Shown here one piece after another: positions 1 through 12,041 of a DNA stretch of 64,000 nt. This DNA is from Membranipora membranacea (lineage: Eukaryota > Bryozoa > Gymnolaemata > Cheilostomatida > Membraniporidae), in the NCBI GenBank assembly GCA_914767715.1, contig OU612071.1, forward strand, positions 2,232,001-2,296,000, in the 5' to 3' direction. The notes beneath the pieces were generated by a model that was given only the letters and a program-made list of their open reading frames with translations, searched no databases and was not told the DNA's origin. Both the position numbers and the translations under genes were made by a program. The first letter of the stretch is position 1. The number at the start of each line of letters is the position of its first letter.

Positions 1-642
1 GTTATTATTGTTTCGAGTCTGTTACACATTTTATCTATGGAAGTGCGCAATAAAAATCTTAACCCATGACTACAGTGTGGCTAGATAGTAAGTAGCACAG
101 TATTTTGGTGAACTTTTTCTACTGCTATGGATAATGTGATTTTTCTGACTGTCAGGGTTCCTTTGACAAAAGGCAAGGCCACATTCTCAACCAAGATAAT
201 GAATGGCTACACATGTAATCGACAGGCACATTATTTGATTATGCATAAAACTTTTTTAAAGATATAATACAGAATAATTTAACGCTGCAATAAAACGTCC
301 AACAAGATCCGATCTCCAGTTTGATACAAGTCGATCTTTCTGGCAAGTTTTTGTCATTGAGGTGTAATTTATCCCAAATCAATCTAAACTTCAAGCCTTG
401 ATTCAGACATTTTACAGCCGTCAATCAGGAACTTATGATCTGAATTTGAAACTGCTTCAATGGTGGTCACCATCATTCAGCCATTGCAGGAGTTGGCAAA
501 TTGCCAATCATTTAATTCAGGATCCTGCTAATTCAAACTACGCTCTTTGGTTCACTGGCGCTTGAAATAAATGACTTACAATGTGGACAAGATACTGAGC
601 CGCTGATATATTTATCGGAACACACTGTACCCGTCTTTATTT

Positions 643-734
643 GGAGACACTGTTCTTACCTTTATACAGACACACAGAGAGAAGGGGTGGAGACACTGTA
701 CTTACCTTTATACAGACACACAGAGAGAAGGGGA
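643..734. repeat. 46-bp tandem duplication spanning an exon end and splice donor
   Basis: Two nearly identical 46-bp copies (643-688 and 689-734) each contain the 3' end of the stomatin-like hairpin exon and its GTAAG donor, read on the minus strand. The donor at 705/706 is therefore followed by a second potential donor at 659/660. Confidence 0.8.
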
Positions 735-1129
735 TGGTGCAAACAAACAGTACATAAGATATGATCATCAGACAAATCTCACATCCACCCATCTTGTGAC
801 CTGAAAAAAGAGAGATTATGATTAGCTGATTGTTTGGCTATCACACAGGCATGCCCATAGTTCTAGGGGGGCAGGGAGACACTTCCTCCTCTAGAATGCT
901 AAACAAAGAATTGAAACACATTGTGAGATTCAGGCGATACGTAAGCTGGTAGTATGGTTGGAAACTCAAGCAAAGCACATTTAATAGCTGGACATCATTA
1001 TTATGGACATATAACCTTTGACTGACCTTCAGCTCCCTGTATCTCTACAGGGTAACCTCCCCCATCTCGTTCTCCTGACTTACGTCTCCCGTCCTGTCCT
1101 TCCTTAGCTGGCCCGGCTTCCTCCATCAT
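706..1129 (-). CDS. Stomatin-like protein, N-terminal exons (partial, runs off the left edge)
   Basis: Two minus-strand exons are visible. The first starts at an ATG at 1129, encodes an acidic, Gly/Lys-rich segment (MMEEAGPAKEGQDG...), and ends at 1027 before a GTCAGT donor, phase 1. The second (800 to 706) follows a pyrimidine-rich AG acceptor and encodes MGGCEICLM, then a hydrophobic hairpin ending [10 protein letters not shown], and ends phase 0 at a GTAAG donor. The end [10 protein letters not shown] of the plus-strand stomatin at 6498-6598 is nearly the same, and both intron phases match, so these are paralogues. In stomatins this segment is the membrane hairpin with palmitoylated Cys. 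The SPFH-domain exons must lie beyond position 1; I saw none in 1-650. The 5' start could be further upstream, because an AG acceptor precedes 1145. Confidence 0.7.
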
Positions 1130-1390
1130 ATCGCTGCTATATCTACAAGATTGGAAATTTAAATCAATGTGACAAACTTCCATTTACATATATATAGAGG
1201 CGAAGAGATGTAGCAATCAATTTCATGGATTCTGGGTTTCACCAAGGAATAACTATATGTATTTACATATAATTATAATATAATTAGGCCCTATTTATCT
1301 GTTTATTATTATATTATTTATAATATATTACCATTTATGAGTTGCTGCCAGTGCTACAGGTAACAGACTTTGTTTGTTGTACCGCCCTGC

Positions 1391-1486
1391 ATAGGCATCT
1401 GGAGTTACAAGCATGTGAGTATCAACAACCCCCAGAGGGAAAGGGGGTGGTTGATACCTGACATGCTTGTTACTCCAGATGCCTAT
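1391..1486. repeat. Long imperfect palindrome (hairpin)
   Basis: Arms of about 43 bp starting ATAGGCATCTGGAGT and ending ACTCCAGATGCCTAT pair with only a few mismatches around a loop of about 10 bp. It lies between the two divergent stomatin genes. It could be a small foldback element or a structured regulatory sequence. Confidence 0.75.
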
Positions 1487-1495
1487 CCACCGAAT

Positions 1496-1834
1496 CTATC
1501 TATGCCACCCACCCTGCACTGACTTGGCCTTTTTAAGTTCAATAATGCAGCAACAGTGCTGTCCCAGCCGGCAAGGTTTAGCCAGCAACCTTCTGTAGAG
1601 GTTGCCGATGGGCAGATTTTTTGTTGGCCAATATCCTCTGACATCACCTGTTTTTGATAGGTATGCCAGAGGGAGCCAGATATCCCCATTTCCCGGCAAC
1701 AGATATAATTGGTTGTAGTGCTTCTGCTTTAATACTCTATTTTCTTGCCATTGGCCCTGGGCTGGCGGTTGCAGAAATAACTTTTCTGGACTGACAACAC
1801 ATAACCAACACTCAAATATTAATGTATTTACCAT
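1496..1834 (-). other. Unrecognised open frame of about 112 codons
   Basis: An open stretch on the minus strand lies next to the palindrome, between the two stomatin genes. I recognise no domain. It may be a decayed transposon fragment or chance. No splice or promoter evidence supports it as a gene. Confidence 0.15.
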
Positions 1835-2490
1835 CTATTAGTATGGCTCCAGCATGAGAACAGTTTACTCCCCATTGTTTTCGACAGGGCTCTCAACCAC
1901 CAGTGGTACTTTTGTAAGGGATAATGAAGTGGAGCTCTTACTTATGTATATTTTTTAATTCATCAATCAATTCCTGTGAGCAATTGGCTTAATGAAGAGT
2001 GGCATGTTTGTATCCTAAGATTGGATATGCCTTCTTACTTACTGAGTATAGGAAGTACAGAAAGTGCAGGGTAACCAATCCCTTGGTGTAAGTAAGTATA
2101 GTTTGGTAAGTACTTCTTTCTTCTTTCCCACTGTAATTCAAAATGAGGTTTATTAGTCCATGAACGGGGTCTTGCTTTATTAGAGGAGGAGTCACAAAAG
2201 CGTTCCACTATTGTTCTCAACAATGAAAGGATTCGGCGCTATATATTCAACCTCAATTCCTGAAATATTAGTGCAACATTAGTGTGTGATCATGAATGTA
2301 CCCTAAACCGATTTTGAAAAATATTTTAGAAATTTAGCTAATAATCCGATGTCAAGGATAGGCTTCTCAAACAAATTTTGATTTTCTCTGAGACTGAGAG
2401 TGGTTGTGAAGCTAGTGTTGATTGAAGTTGTTACTAAACTAAGATTCAGTAACTGCTATCAAATTTGTTGGTAGAGGATCACACCACATT

Positions 2491-5400
2491 ATGGCTGCAG
2501 CAGGACAGAGTAGCAGTACAGAAGAAATAGAGCTTAAGGCCAGAAGCAGTGAGTATAATAGTCATATATAAATAAATTCATTATTATTAACTAAATTGTA
2601 GTAGTAGAGTAGTAAGTAAAGTAAGTACTAGGCAGTAGTTAGTGTGAACTTTAAAATTTCTATCAGTTTTTTATTAGTCGTATTAGATTCTATTAATAAA
2701 CATTATGTTTTGTATGTCTTTGGCCTTAAAAATGCTTATTATGCATCTGACAAAGACAAGCATGTTGATACAAACAATACATACATCCCTGACTTACTTA
2801 CTTACTTGGTGCTTGAAGGTTAATCGCCAACTTCTGTGAGAAGGTTGTGGCAATATATCATCTCGTCTGTCCGTCTCCGTTCCGGGTCTGCAATGTAGGG
2901 TCGGTAGATCGATCGCCATCAACCTTAGCCTGCCACTGGGGGTCCCTCGAGGAGGGTGCTGCCGATCGGTAGGGCGTTCCACAGTTTAGCAGTGCTCACA
3001 AAGAAGCTGTTCTGGTGCAGTCTAGTATTGCAGTGAGGGATAAAATACTGCGATTGGTGTTTCCTTGACTGTCCAGCATGTGTAGGATGTGGGGAGAGGT
3101 AGTCAGTGATGTTAACAGCAACCTTGTTGTAGTGCATAGCGCGGAAGATGCCGAGCCTTCTTCTCTCCCTCTGGTCTTTGAGTGTGTCCCAGCCTATGCC
3201 GTCCAATGAATGCTTGGTCATAATGAATTACAACTGAAGCTGAAGCTGAAGCTTGCCTTTAGAGATGATAACCAACACAATTACCAAGGAGTTTAGAGTG
3301 TGGTGACTATAATTATATAAAACGTTGATTTTAATATCACCCAGCTTGCTAAGACTTTGCTCATTCTAATTTTCAGACAAGAAAATGCTTTGACAGTCAG
3401 ACCTGTGAAATAAGCGTTATTTGAATCCCAATAGGAGTACATACCTGCTTGAGGTAGGGTCCCCTCTGTATCAGACGATATCATAACATTTTCATTGAGC
3501 TGCGGGATATTTAGTACTTGTTATTTAGAACTTGTTAAGTATCCTTGTGTAATTTATATCAGCAGAGACTTTAACATACACATGTATTTAGCTATGCATC
3601 TGCAATCAGATTATTTTTGCCTCATGTATTTGTCCATATCGATTGGAACGAGACCTCTCACAGCACCCCTCCCCTCAGAGATATCCTGGCTAACGAATCA
3701 GCGTGTCAGCGATCCTTTGGGTGAATCATCTCTCCCCTCATTCTTCCATCGCTGGCTGAATGTTTCGTGTGACTCACCATCTTATCTTATACTGTGTCAG
3801 TAATTGTTACATAACATGATGGTGGTTAGAACTTGGATTATTATTTTTTGGGATATTCACCTCGGCAGACCTTGTTTTGTTGAGTGAGCCCCATAACATG
3901 CCGTGCAAGAGTGTTTCTTTTGTCGAATTGTTCTTAGTCAACGATCCCATAACATGTGTGTAGAGTATCATATTTCTGTGAATCTTATAGTGACCAGATC
4001 TTACTGCTGTGATATTGATAATCAATTTTTGGTACCCTTAGGACTCTGCGTATGATCACTCTTTTTTTGTAACACACATGATTTGATGCGTAACTACTCC
4101 TCGGAAAGATCTATAAGTCTCCTGGGTTTAAGGTGACTAAATTATTGATTCTAAAGGAAATAAAGGTCCATGAAAATGGGATTAATAATGGAAGGCATTG
4201 AGAAGAGTGTTCCAACTAAAATTCAAGTTTCAATCGTTGAGATATTTAGTATTTTCTATTTGGGTGAAATATGTAGGGAGAGAGTTTAAAAAGTCTAGCA
4301 AAAAAAGGGAGATTGAGCTAAACTAGCTGCATGTAAGTGAAACAAAGGGAACACTCCTTTGTCTTACACAGCAGGCTGTCAGTGTCTATCAGTCAGTGTA
4401 TACACAGATTGGGAGGCTGACAGTCAGTGTATACACCGGTTGGAGGCTGACAGTCAGTGTATACACTGATTTGGAGTCTTCTGGTAATTATAGGGTCGTA
4501 GTTTAGAAAAAATGGTAGGGGAGGCGCAAATTCTTGAGGGTGTGAATAAACTCCAGGTTGGGTATTTTAATCTCCCTCTGAGTCCCTAGTGCACAGCCTC
4601 AAATGTGTTTTAAAATATAAATAACAAATAGATGTCTGAAATGAGCTGATTCTGACATGGAATATTCAATTATAGCCTCTTTGTGCCACTCTATTGAGCA
4701 TTCTAGGGGAGGCATAGCGTCCCTGCCTCCCCTACAACTACAGGCCTGGATATAATTAGCTGATGACATCATTAGATTATATTTATCTCTCATTAATCAT
4801 CTGGTGCTAATTAATACACAAATACTGAGATAGTCAGCGATTAATTAAGTATTTATGTTAATAATATGTTAGATCTGCACTGCAGCTAATTTTTGGTTAA
4901 GGCAGTTAAACTAATGGGATCTACTCACAAGAAGATAGGGGTTAACTTATGCTCGTGAATTGTATTGAGATATAACCAATATAACCAACTGAGATATTAG
5001 ATAGACTCTGTGAGATCAATGAGTTCATTGGTGAGATCTAAGCTAACTATTAGACTATGTGAGATCGAAGCTAACTTCACCAATCGTCATTACACTTTGT
5101 AGATCGGTTTGAGCTAAAGACTCAAATATTTCAAAAGACATGTAATTTCAGCATGCATGTATTCAGTCGATTCCCATCACATTCATAGCTTGAAGTTACC
5201 CTTTCTCTCAATATTCAACTTACAAAAAAGGAGCTTAGATACCAAAAATGTTCTGCGCTGCTCCCAGTATTACTGATCAGATTACAAAATCTGATGAACA
5301 GTCGTTAATGAGAACCTAAGGCAGTGTTATCTATGTACATCTCACCGGAGGGCCCAGAGAAAGTCAGATACTCATCAGGCAGAATGTAGAGAGCCTAGAT

Positions 5401-8400
5401 TCAGCTTTTCATTTACTTTGGTTACATAACAGGTCACGCTGTATCATCTGCTCTAATCAGGTTATACATTATTTTCTCCCCTTGTAAAATAAGGGAACAA
5501 CTCCCAAATTCAACATTACAAGTGAAAGTTGGTAGCTGGTGCAATTAAGTAACATCTCTTTTTAATTTGTTTTAAGGACTTTTGCCAGCCGGCGGTGAAG
5601 GCATACGCTCTGACAGCCCATCCCCTCCACATTATGACACTCACACAGGCTATCCCAGACATAGAGGGACATCACACCAGGCCCCTCACAGGCCTTACTC
5701 TGCGCCCACAGGCTACTCTGCTCCCACAGGCTATTGCTGTGATGAGGTTGATACTGCACACTCTGACGGTCTCGGTGAGTTATCCTCTCTTCTCTCTTCT
5801 CTAGACTCGGTGAGTTATCCTCTCTTCTCTCTCCTCTATTCTTGTCTCCTCATGTCAATAAATAAGTGATTGACTCTTAGGTCACTTTAAATTGTTTAAA
5901 AATACGCTCATTGGAGTATTAAATTTTAACTCCTTTACAAAACTGAAACATCAAGATGTGAGTTTTATTGAGAGGGTATTGCACCAGTGAACCTTAAGAT
6001 ATATTTGAATGTTCGAATGTGTTTGTCACTATATTCTGTCAATTTAATACACCAAGTTTGAACTGACCGGCATTCACTGCTACATTTGTAATATAGTTAC
6101 CTACACTAGACAATAAATCACATCAGCAATAAGTGTACAGACTATCCGACCCAATTGTGTCTAACAATGATATAACAACTCCAACTTTATCATCATAAGT
6201 CGAGTTGAATAATAGTCAGAGCACTGAGGATACAATCTGGACCTGATTCAGCTTTCCATCACTCCCGCATGGCTTAGAATTTCAGATTAATTTTTTGCCG
6301 TTGTAATGGAGGCCTTACACTAAGATGCATGTAACTTGTTCAGCGGTTTCCCTGCTACAGTTTGCAGAAATTCTTACGCCAATTGCTACTCAAAGTTTTA
6401 ATTCCAAAGAGAGCTCAATCAAGCAGAGAATGATACTTTAGTTTAACTTCTGTAGGTAACAGTGTCAGAATTTAGCCTATGTTCTTTCTTATGCTAGACG
6501 GTGGTGGTTTGGGACGTGGTTGTGGTGTAGCTATGATGGTCTTGTCTATAACTATTATAGTCTCAACCTTCCCCTTCAGTCTATGTGTCTGTATTAAGGT
6601 GAGTCACTAGTCTATATGTCTGTCTGTATGTCTATATGTTAGTGTCCCGTTAAATCCACAAATAATAGTCACGGCAGACGGGTCACTGCTGATCCTTGTC
6701 AAAACTAGATATGAATGGAAAATTGTCACATGATAGTATTATTTAGGCATATTTGATCACTCAATGAATGTCTGTTTCAAGTTGCACATGTTTTTTTATA
6801 ACACCCATATGCCGGTAACTGTACATTGCTGAACAGGCTGAACGGACTGAACAGCTGAACAGAATTTGTCAGGCGACTATTTTTGCACAAGGGTGGACAA
6901 TCCCTTATATTCTGCTCATTAATTTATTTCTTTTGAGTTTGCATTCGACTTGGTTTCCTTCAATTTTATTCACAGTGAATCCTTCTGCATTACACTAGTG
7001 ACCGGATGGAAAGAAGCTTGTCTTGGCAAGCTTTGTTGTGAAGGAACCCTAGGCCCCCTCCCCATAACAAAGCTTGTAAAGACTAGCTAGATGGAAGGTT
7101 GTGCTGGATAATGTTTCTGGTTTCCTGAACACCATCAGATTATGTCAGAATTTGCACATTGATCGCTACATTTGCTTGCCCCAAATCGGTTATATTAGGT
7201 ACCAACAGGAACTTAGTGACTCATTAAATCATTTGGCCAGGAGGAATGTGTTTGAGGAGTGATAGTCAGCCGTAGAAAACAATACAAATAATTTTGCTAG
7301 TCTGAGAAATTCTGTTCAGCTGTTCAGCCTGTTCAGCAATATACAGTTACCGCTCATATGCCATATAACTTATCTCGGCATATACAGATTGACTCAGTTA
7401 GCCGATTTGATCTTTAGTTTGAACAAAGAGTAGAGCAACTCCCCAAATGTAAATAAGTTTTTTCTTGGATTACCTGTAGCCCCCCCCCCCCCCCCCTTTG
7501 GTCCAATATCACATACATGTGTTGACTGTTTGTTGTTGTTTTAATTTCATATAGTCTGACAAGTTATGATTGCAGGTAGTACAGGAGTATGAGAGAGCTG
7601 TTATATTCAGACTAGGCAGACTATTACCAGGAGGAGCTAAAGGACCAGGTAAGATCATGTACTACCTCCAAATCTGAGTCTTAAGGAGGGAAGTCTTATT
7701 TTTGTGCATACATATTTGTGTTTACGTCAATATGATGTTAATTTGAAAAGTTATCCCCTCTTTTATGTTGAGGAGACAACTCTCATATGTAAATTCTACT
7801 CGCGCTATTTAATTAGTATTCAGCAGACCTTATCTCCATTTTTTTTCTTTTTTTGTAGGAATGTTCTTCATATTTCCCTGTATGGATAACTACATTAAGA
7901 TAGACCTGAGGACTGTCACATTCAACGTTCCCCCTCAAGAGGTGAGATTGTATTGGCATCATCTGTAGTAATGTGAAGTGATGCTCAACTTCGTAACCGG
8001 GTACCTCCAATATCAATCTAAGAACAATAATCATGCCTCATCTGAGGAATGATTAATGAACTTTTGCCCTCCACCAGTCACACAAAGTTATACATCAGTG
8101 GGAGGTTATTCAATCTTCCTCTCGACCCCTTAGTTGTTAGCTGAGCCCTGTTTGCCGAAGGGTATATAACTTGGTAAGCCGCACCTTCCTGATATTATGT
8201 TTAAAAAAGGTCAACAGTTGTCTGCTCTCACCTAAACCTTTCCCTTTAGACTCTATCTCTGTTCCCTTTAGATACTAACTAAGGACGCGGTGACAGTAGC
8301 TGTAGACGCTGTGGTTTATTACAGAGTAAGAAATCCTACAGTGGCTATAACTAATGTAGAGGATGCTAACAGGAGCACTAGATTATTAGCTCAGACTACA

Positions 8401-11400
8401 CTCAGGAACGTACTAGGTTAGTACACTGTATAATGAGATAGGCCTAGTAGATAGTATTGATAGATAGATAGTAGCGAGGTCGGATGGTTTAATGGTCTGT
8501 TCGTCACAGTTATAGTCCTGTGATCAGTTAGGACAACGTCCATGAACTCAATTCGTAATTTAGGTCATATTTAAGGTCATATATGAGTAGTCTTATGAGT
8601 TTGGTGGGCTGCGGCTTTGATATTCATTAATAGTTTGGTGATCTGAGAAGACCGTCTATCAGAGATGAGTGATATTTTAACATAAATTTTGCTAGCTGAG
8701 TTTGTGTCTAGGCCTATATAAAATAAGAAAAGGTAAATATGGGCTTACCTTTCATTCAGCTATCTCAAGCATAATTTTTCTCTTTAAAAACTCAACATCT
8801 CTAGAGATGGCCCAGTAGCCGCTGAGTGGTAGCTACTTGTTAGATGTTTTTTTTCTGGTTCGCTTACACTACATTATATATTAGATAGGACTAGTAGCCG
8901 CTGAGTGGGAGCTACTTATTAGATGTTTTTTTTCTGGTTCGCTTACACTACATTATATATTAGATAGGCCTAGTAGTCACTGAGTGAGTGAGAGCAACTT
9001 ATTACATATGTATTACAGGTACACGCACTCTACATGATATATTAGCTGAGAGAGGAGAAATATCACACAGTATGCAGGAGACATTAGATTCAGCTACAGA
9101 TCCATGGGGTATTCAAGTAGAAAGAGTCGAAATGTAAGCGCTATATAATCACCATAATACTATTCCAACCGCTTGTTAAGGCTGGAACGGGTTTTGAACC
9201 CGGTCCTGACCCGCGGGTACAACCACCTCGGTCAGTACCGGGTCGGGTTTAAGCTTTTCGGGTTTGAGCTTACTCAGGCCTAGTCAGTCATTTCATTTGC
9301 ACTACCAAATACTAGTTATGTCTTTCAAATAGCTGGTCAAAACATCGCCTGGACCAAGGTTTGATCCAGCGATGTTGTGTTCAGCAGTCCAGGACCTTAT
9401 CCACTACACTACTGAACTTATATGTCTGCAATGAAATCAAGACTATATTATCATAAAAAAACTTTGTATTCCAAGTACATGTAAAAATGGGAGTTGCCTG
9501 CATTTATGTGTGGTGGGGGAACTCCAAAATGATGTATATGATGGCTATTAGAATTTGACTAATATTCAGTATTCAAATCCTATGGCAATATCCATTTCGA
9601 TATAGAATGATCTTGAGATCCAATATGGGAGCCTAGAACAGCAACTTTGCCGATAACAGTTTTTGTATCTAAGGGAATGGGGGTTATCATGTAATTAGTT
9701 TGAATGTTATGACTGCGGTACTTTTCGTATTCTTTGTATGAATGAATTCAATATTTCACAACGGCTCAGCAATAAATAGGTTCAGTAGCTCTATTTCAAG
9801 CGTACTCGAACCTGACCTGGCCCATCCTGAAAGATAGCCAAAACCCGGAAACCCGACCCGGTTCTGGTATTGTGAACCCGTTCCAGCCTTACCTCTTGTT
9901 ATCTGCTTTGAGATTTGTCGAAATGCAAGTTACATTATTATGAATGCTGTTATATCATTGATCAATTTGTACGGATATTTTTGTTGAGAGGGCTGATAGG
10001 TTGGTGATGTGAGGATGCATGACATGACTCGTCTTAACTAATGACCAAGCAATATGTCAAAAACAGCTCAATCACATGACGCGATATGATGCTGAAGCCA
10101 ATAATTTCAGAAACTCTGTCTGAAGAGCTTTCCTACCTTGTAAAATTTTCAGAGCCTGTCAATGCTGGTGTCTTAATTTAGGAGTTATATGTCATTTGAA
10201 CAGTGATGTTATCAATCTGTAAATTTGATGTTTCAATTGTGCAGAAAGGATGTACGGCTGCCTGTCCAGCTTCAAAGAGCCATGGCAGCAGAAGCTGAGG
10301 CCACAAGAGAATCTAAGGCTAAGGTGAGTAATAAGTTGCCTTCTATGCTGATAGGAGTACAATTCGCGCCTAAGACTCATTCTCCAAATAGTCAAAATAA
10401 CCCGAAATCATATCATCACCTCCCCCCCCCCCCCGCCAGTTGGCTGTCAGACAAGCTAGAGTCTTTGGACCTCAGGCAATCGTCATTATATCTTGCACGT
10501 GCAAATAGGGTTGGCTATCTAGGACGTGCTCCACAAGCTAAATTATCTCAGGGTACATACAACATGTTGGAGGACTATTTTAAGACTACACCAAACCAAG
10601 GGGGAAAACTCCAGAGTAAGATTAATTAGACACAAGACACTCATTACACAGAACCGGTCATGTGACATATTTACTGTGGAACTTTGTTTCGTATGTGACC
10701 TTTAACCATTAACCTCCTCCTTCTTCAACTCACAAACACTTGATTGAACCAAAATAAATTAAACCCCAATTAACAGAGCTGCCCTTGTATTAGTCTTGAC
10801 CTCTGCGCTAAGTTATTGGACTATTTTACGTGACCTTCACCCTCTCTCATGTGACCTTCACCCTCTCTATGTGACCTTTGACCTCATTACTGTAGGTTAT
10901 AGCAGCAGAAGGGGAACAGAAAGCTGCCAGAGCATTAAAAGAAGCAGCAGAGATAATAAGTTCATCTTCAGCTGCCTTACAGCTCAGATATCTACAGACT
11001 GTGAGTAACACTATAACAATATATATAATATAACTATATATAATATATAATATAACTATATATAATATATAATATAACTATATATTATATAACTATATAT
11101 AATATAACTATATATAATATATAATATAACTATATAATATAACTATAATTATAAATATAATAATATAACCATAATATAACCATATATAATTTAACTATAA
11201 TAAAGCTATATAAAATATAACTATACATCGTTGTAGTAAGGTTTGAAATTATTTTGTAACAATTTTCATTTAAATCAACTGGCTATGCTGGCTCTTATCT
11301 AATTGGCCGGGTGATTGGAGAGAGAGTATACCAGGTCAGATGGTACTTTCCTGAAAGTACTAATTCAGATAAAGTGAAGGTTAAACTGAATTTTTAGTAA

Positions 11401-12041
11401 GTACTTTCACTGACCTTTCATAAGCTCTCTCCTTTTCCATCCAGTCAGTCAGGTGAGAGCCATTCACATTGGCTATTTTTTATTACAATCAAGAAAGATA
11501 ACAATTTATGTCCATTATTAAGCGACGTCGAAAGAGTCGTGTTGAGTTTGACCGACTGAAATATAAACAATCACCAGAAACCCCCCCCCCCCAACAACAA
11601 TGCTTGTCAAGACAGGCTAATGAAGCCTCACATAATTGGTTTTTATATTCCTTCAAGCATTGATGTATTTCTCACATTACATCAAATTGAATCACAAACC
11701 TGTAGATCTCAAGGCTATAATTTAGAGATCCACCAAACGTGAGACATGACACTCACTGGTGTGTTAATAAATCACTGCGGTCAGAGAAGGCTTTATTCTG
11801 TGACTAATTCACTATTAATCATGAGACTCCACCAAATCTCCACCAGTTAACTATTATTATTTTGTATATCTATATATTTTCATTTATATATTTATATATA
11901 TAAGGCAACAATATTTTTGGATAATTTCTATACTTACAGCTGAACACAATCTCCTCAGAGAAGAACTCGACTATTATATTTCCAATTCCTGTCGATTTTA
12001 TGAAAATGTGGGGCAGAGAAGAAAAGGTGCACACTGACTGA
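2491..12041 (+). CDS. Stomatin (SPFH/Band 7 membrane protein), complete, ten coding exons
   Basis: Exons: 2491-2548, 5577-5774, 6498-6598, 7576-7648, 7859-7941, 8272-8416, 9019-9133, 10245-10323, 10896-11000, 11940-12041. They total 1059 nt, every phase agrees, and they give 352 residues plus TGA. Residues 1-93 are a hydrophilic, Pro/Tyr/Gly-rich N-terminus with a YSAPTG repeat. Residues 94-118 are a hydrophobic hairpin with Pro111 and Cys94/115/117, likely palmitoylation sites. Then comes the SPFH domain: [20 protein letters not shown] (about 123-142), TVTFNVPP, the AV..YYRV segment, [20 protein letters not shown] and [15 protein letters not shown], followed by the oligomerisation/C-terminal stretch [16 protein letters not shown]. 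Stomatins are scaffold proteins on the cytosolic face of membranes that oligomerise and modulate ion channels. The N-terminus is longer than in human stomatin. The ATG at 2491 is the first Met before a good GTGAGT donor. A paralogue lies head to head at 706-1129. Confidence 0.93.
2800..3225 (-). pseudogene. LINE fragment: C-terminal end of a non-LTR retrotransposon ORF2
   Basis: In stomatin intron 1, minus strand. The translation [18 protein letters not shown], then [14 protein letters not shown], and [13 protein letters not shown] matches the conserved tail downstream of the reverse transcriptase in CR1/L2/RTE-like LINEs (LGW..L..RR, then SF..R....WN.LP). A frame change near 2950 is followed by a further piece. 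No reverse-transcriptase core is present, so this is a 5'-truncated dead copy. Confidence 0.75.
4372..4474. repeat. Short tandem repeat, about 30-bp unit
   Basis: About three copies of a unit containing GAGGCTGACAGTCAGTGTAT followed by ACAC and a variable tail, in stomatin intron 1. No coding content was seen. Confidence 0.7.
5771..5840 (+). repeat. 35-bp tandem duplication of a splice donor
   Basis: CTCGGTGAGTTATCCTCTCT occurs twice with a 35-bp period, so stomatin exon 2 has two identical donors (GT at 5775 and 5810). Use of the first keeps the phase with exon 3. Use of the second would add 35 nt and break the frame. Confidence 0.8.
6814..7354. mobile_element. 541-bp non-autonomous TIR element (MITE) with 8-bp target duplication
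   Basis: Terminal inverted repeats of about 45 bp: the left end reads GGTAACTGTACATTGCTGAA and the right end is its reverse complement with a few changes, each continuing into CAGGCTGAAC...GAACAG. The flanks are the identical octamer CATATGCC (6806-6813 and 7355-7362). No coding capacity. An inner inverted repeat with AAGCTTGT...ACAAAGCTTG lies around 7010-7085. An 8-bp duplication suggests hAT-type mobilisation. It lies in the intron between stomatin exons 3 and 4. Confidence 0.8.
8811..8990. repeat. 79-bp tandem repeat, just over two copies
   Basis: A unit beginning GTAGCCGCTGAGTGG and including TTTTTTTTCTGGTTCGCTTA repeats at 8815, 8894 and, partially, 8973. It lies in the intron upstream of stomatin exon 7, ending just before its acceptor. 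Confidence 0.85.
9177..9891. mobile_element. 715-bp hAT-like non-autonomous element containing a tRNA-like segment
   Basis: The ends are TAAGGCTGGAACGGGTT and its near-perfect reverse complement AACCCGTTCCAGCCTTA. The flanking octamers CCGCTTGT (9169-9176) and CCTCTTGT (9892-9899) match at 7 of 8 positions, consistent with an aged hAT target duplication. Subterminal regions are rich in ACCCG/CGGGT. It has no transposase. It lies in the intron between stomatin exons 7 and 8 and includes a segment (9461-9558) that recurs at 30812-30905. Confidence 0.8.
9350..9416 (-). other. tRNA-like sequence (pol III A and B boxes) inside a TIR element
   Basis: On the minus strand, TAGTGTAGTGGATAAGG resembles the D-arm/A box, and about 35 nt downstream CTGGATCAAACC resembles a degenerate T-arm/B box. 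A full cloverleaf cannot be closed. Probably a decayed tRNA-derived segment, not a working tRNA gene. Confidence 0.45.
11016..11230. repeat. AT-only microsatellite/minisatellite
   Basis: Repeats of the TATATAATATAACTA type run through the last intron of the stomatin gene and are prone to cruciform formation. Confidence 0.9.

Noticed and set aside
5810-5815. Second GTGAGT as the true donor of stomatin exon 2
   Set aside because: Using it adds 35 nt and breaks the phase to exon 3, while the first donor keeps the full 352-residue frame.
7480-7500. Long poly-C run
   Set aside because: A homopolymer of uncertain true length with no associated feature. Similar runs occur at 10422, 11580 and 51070.
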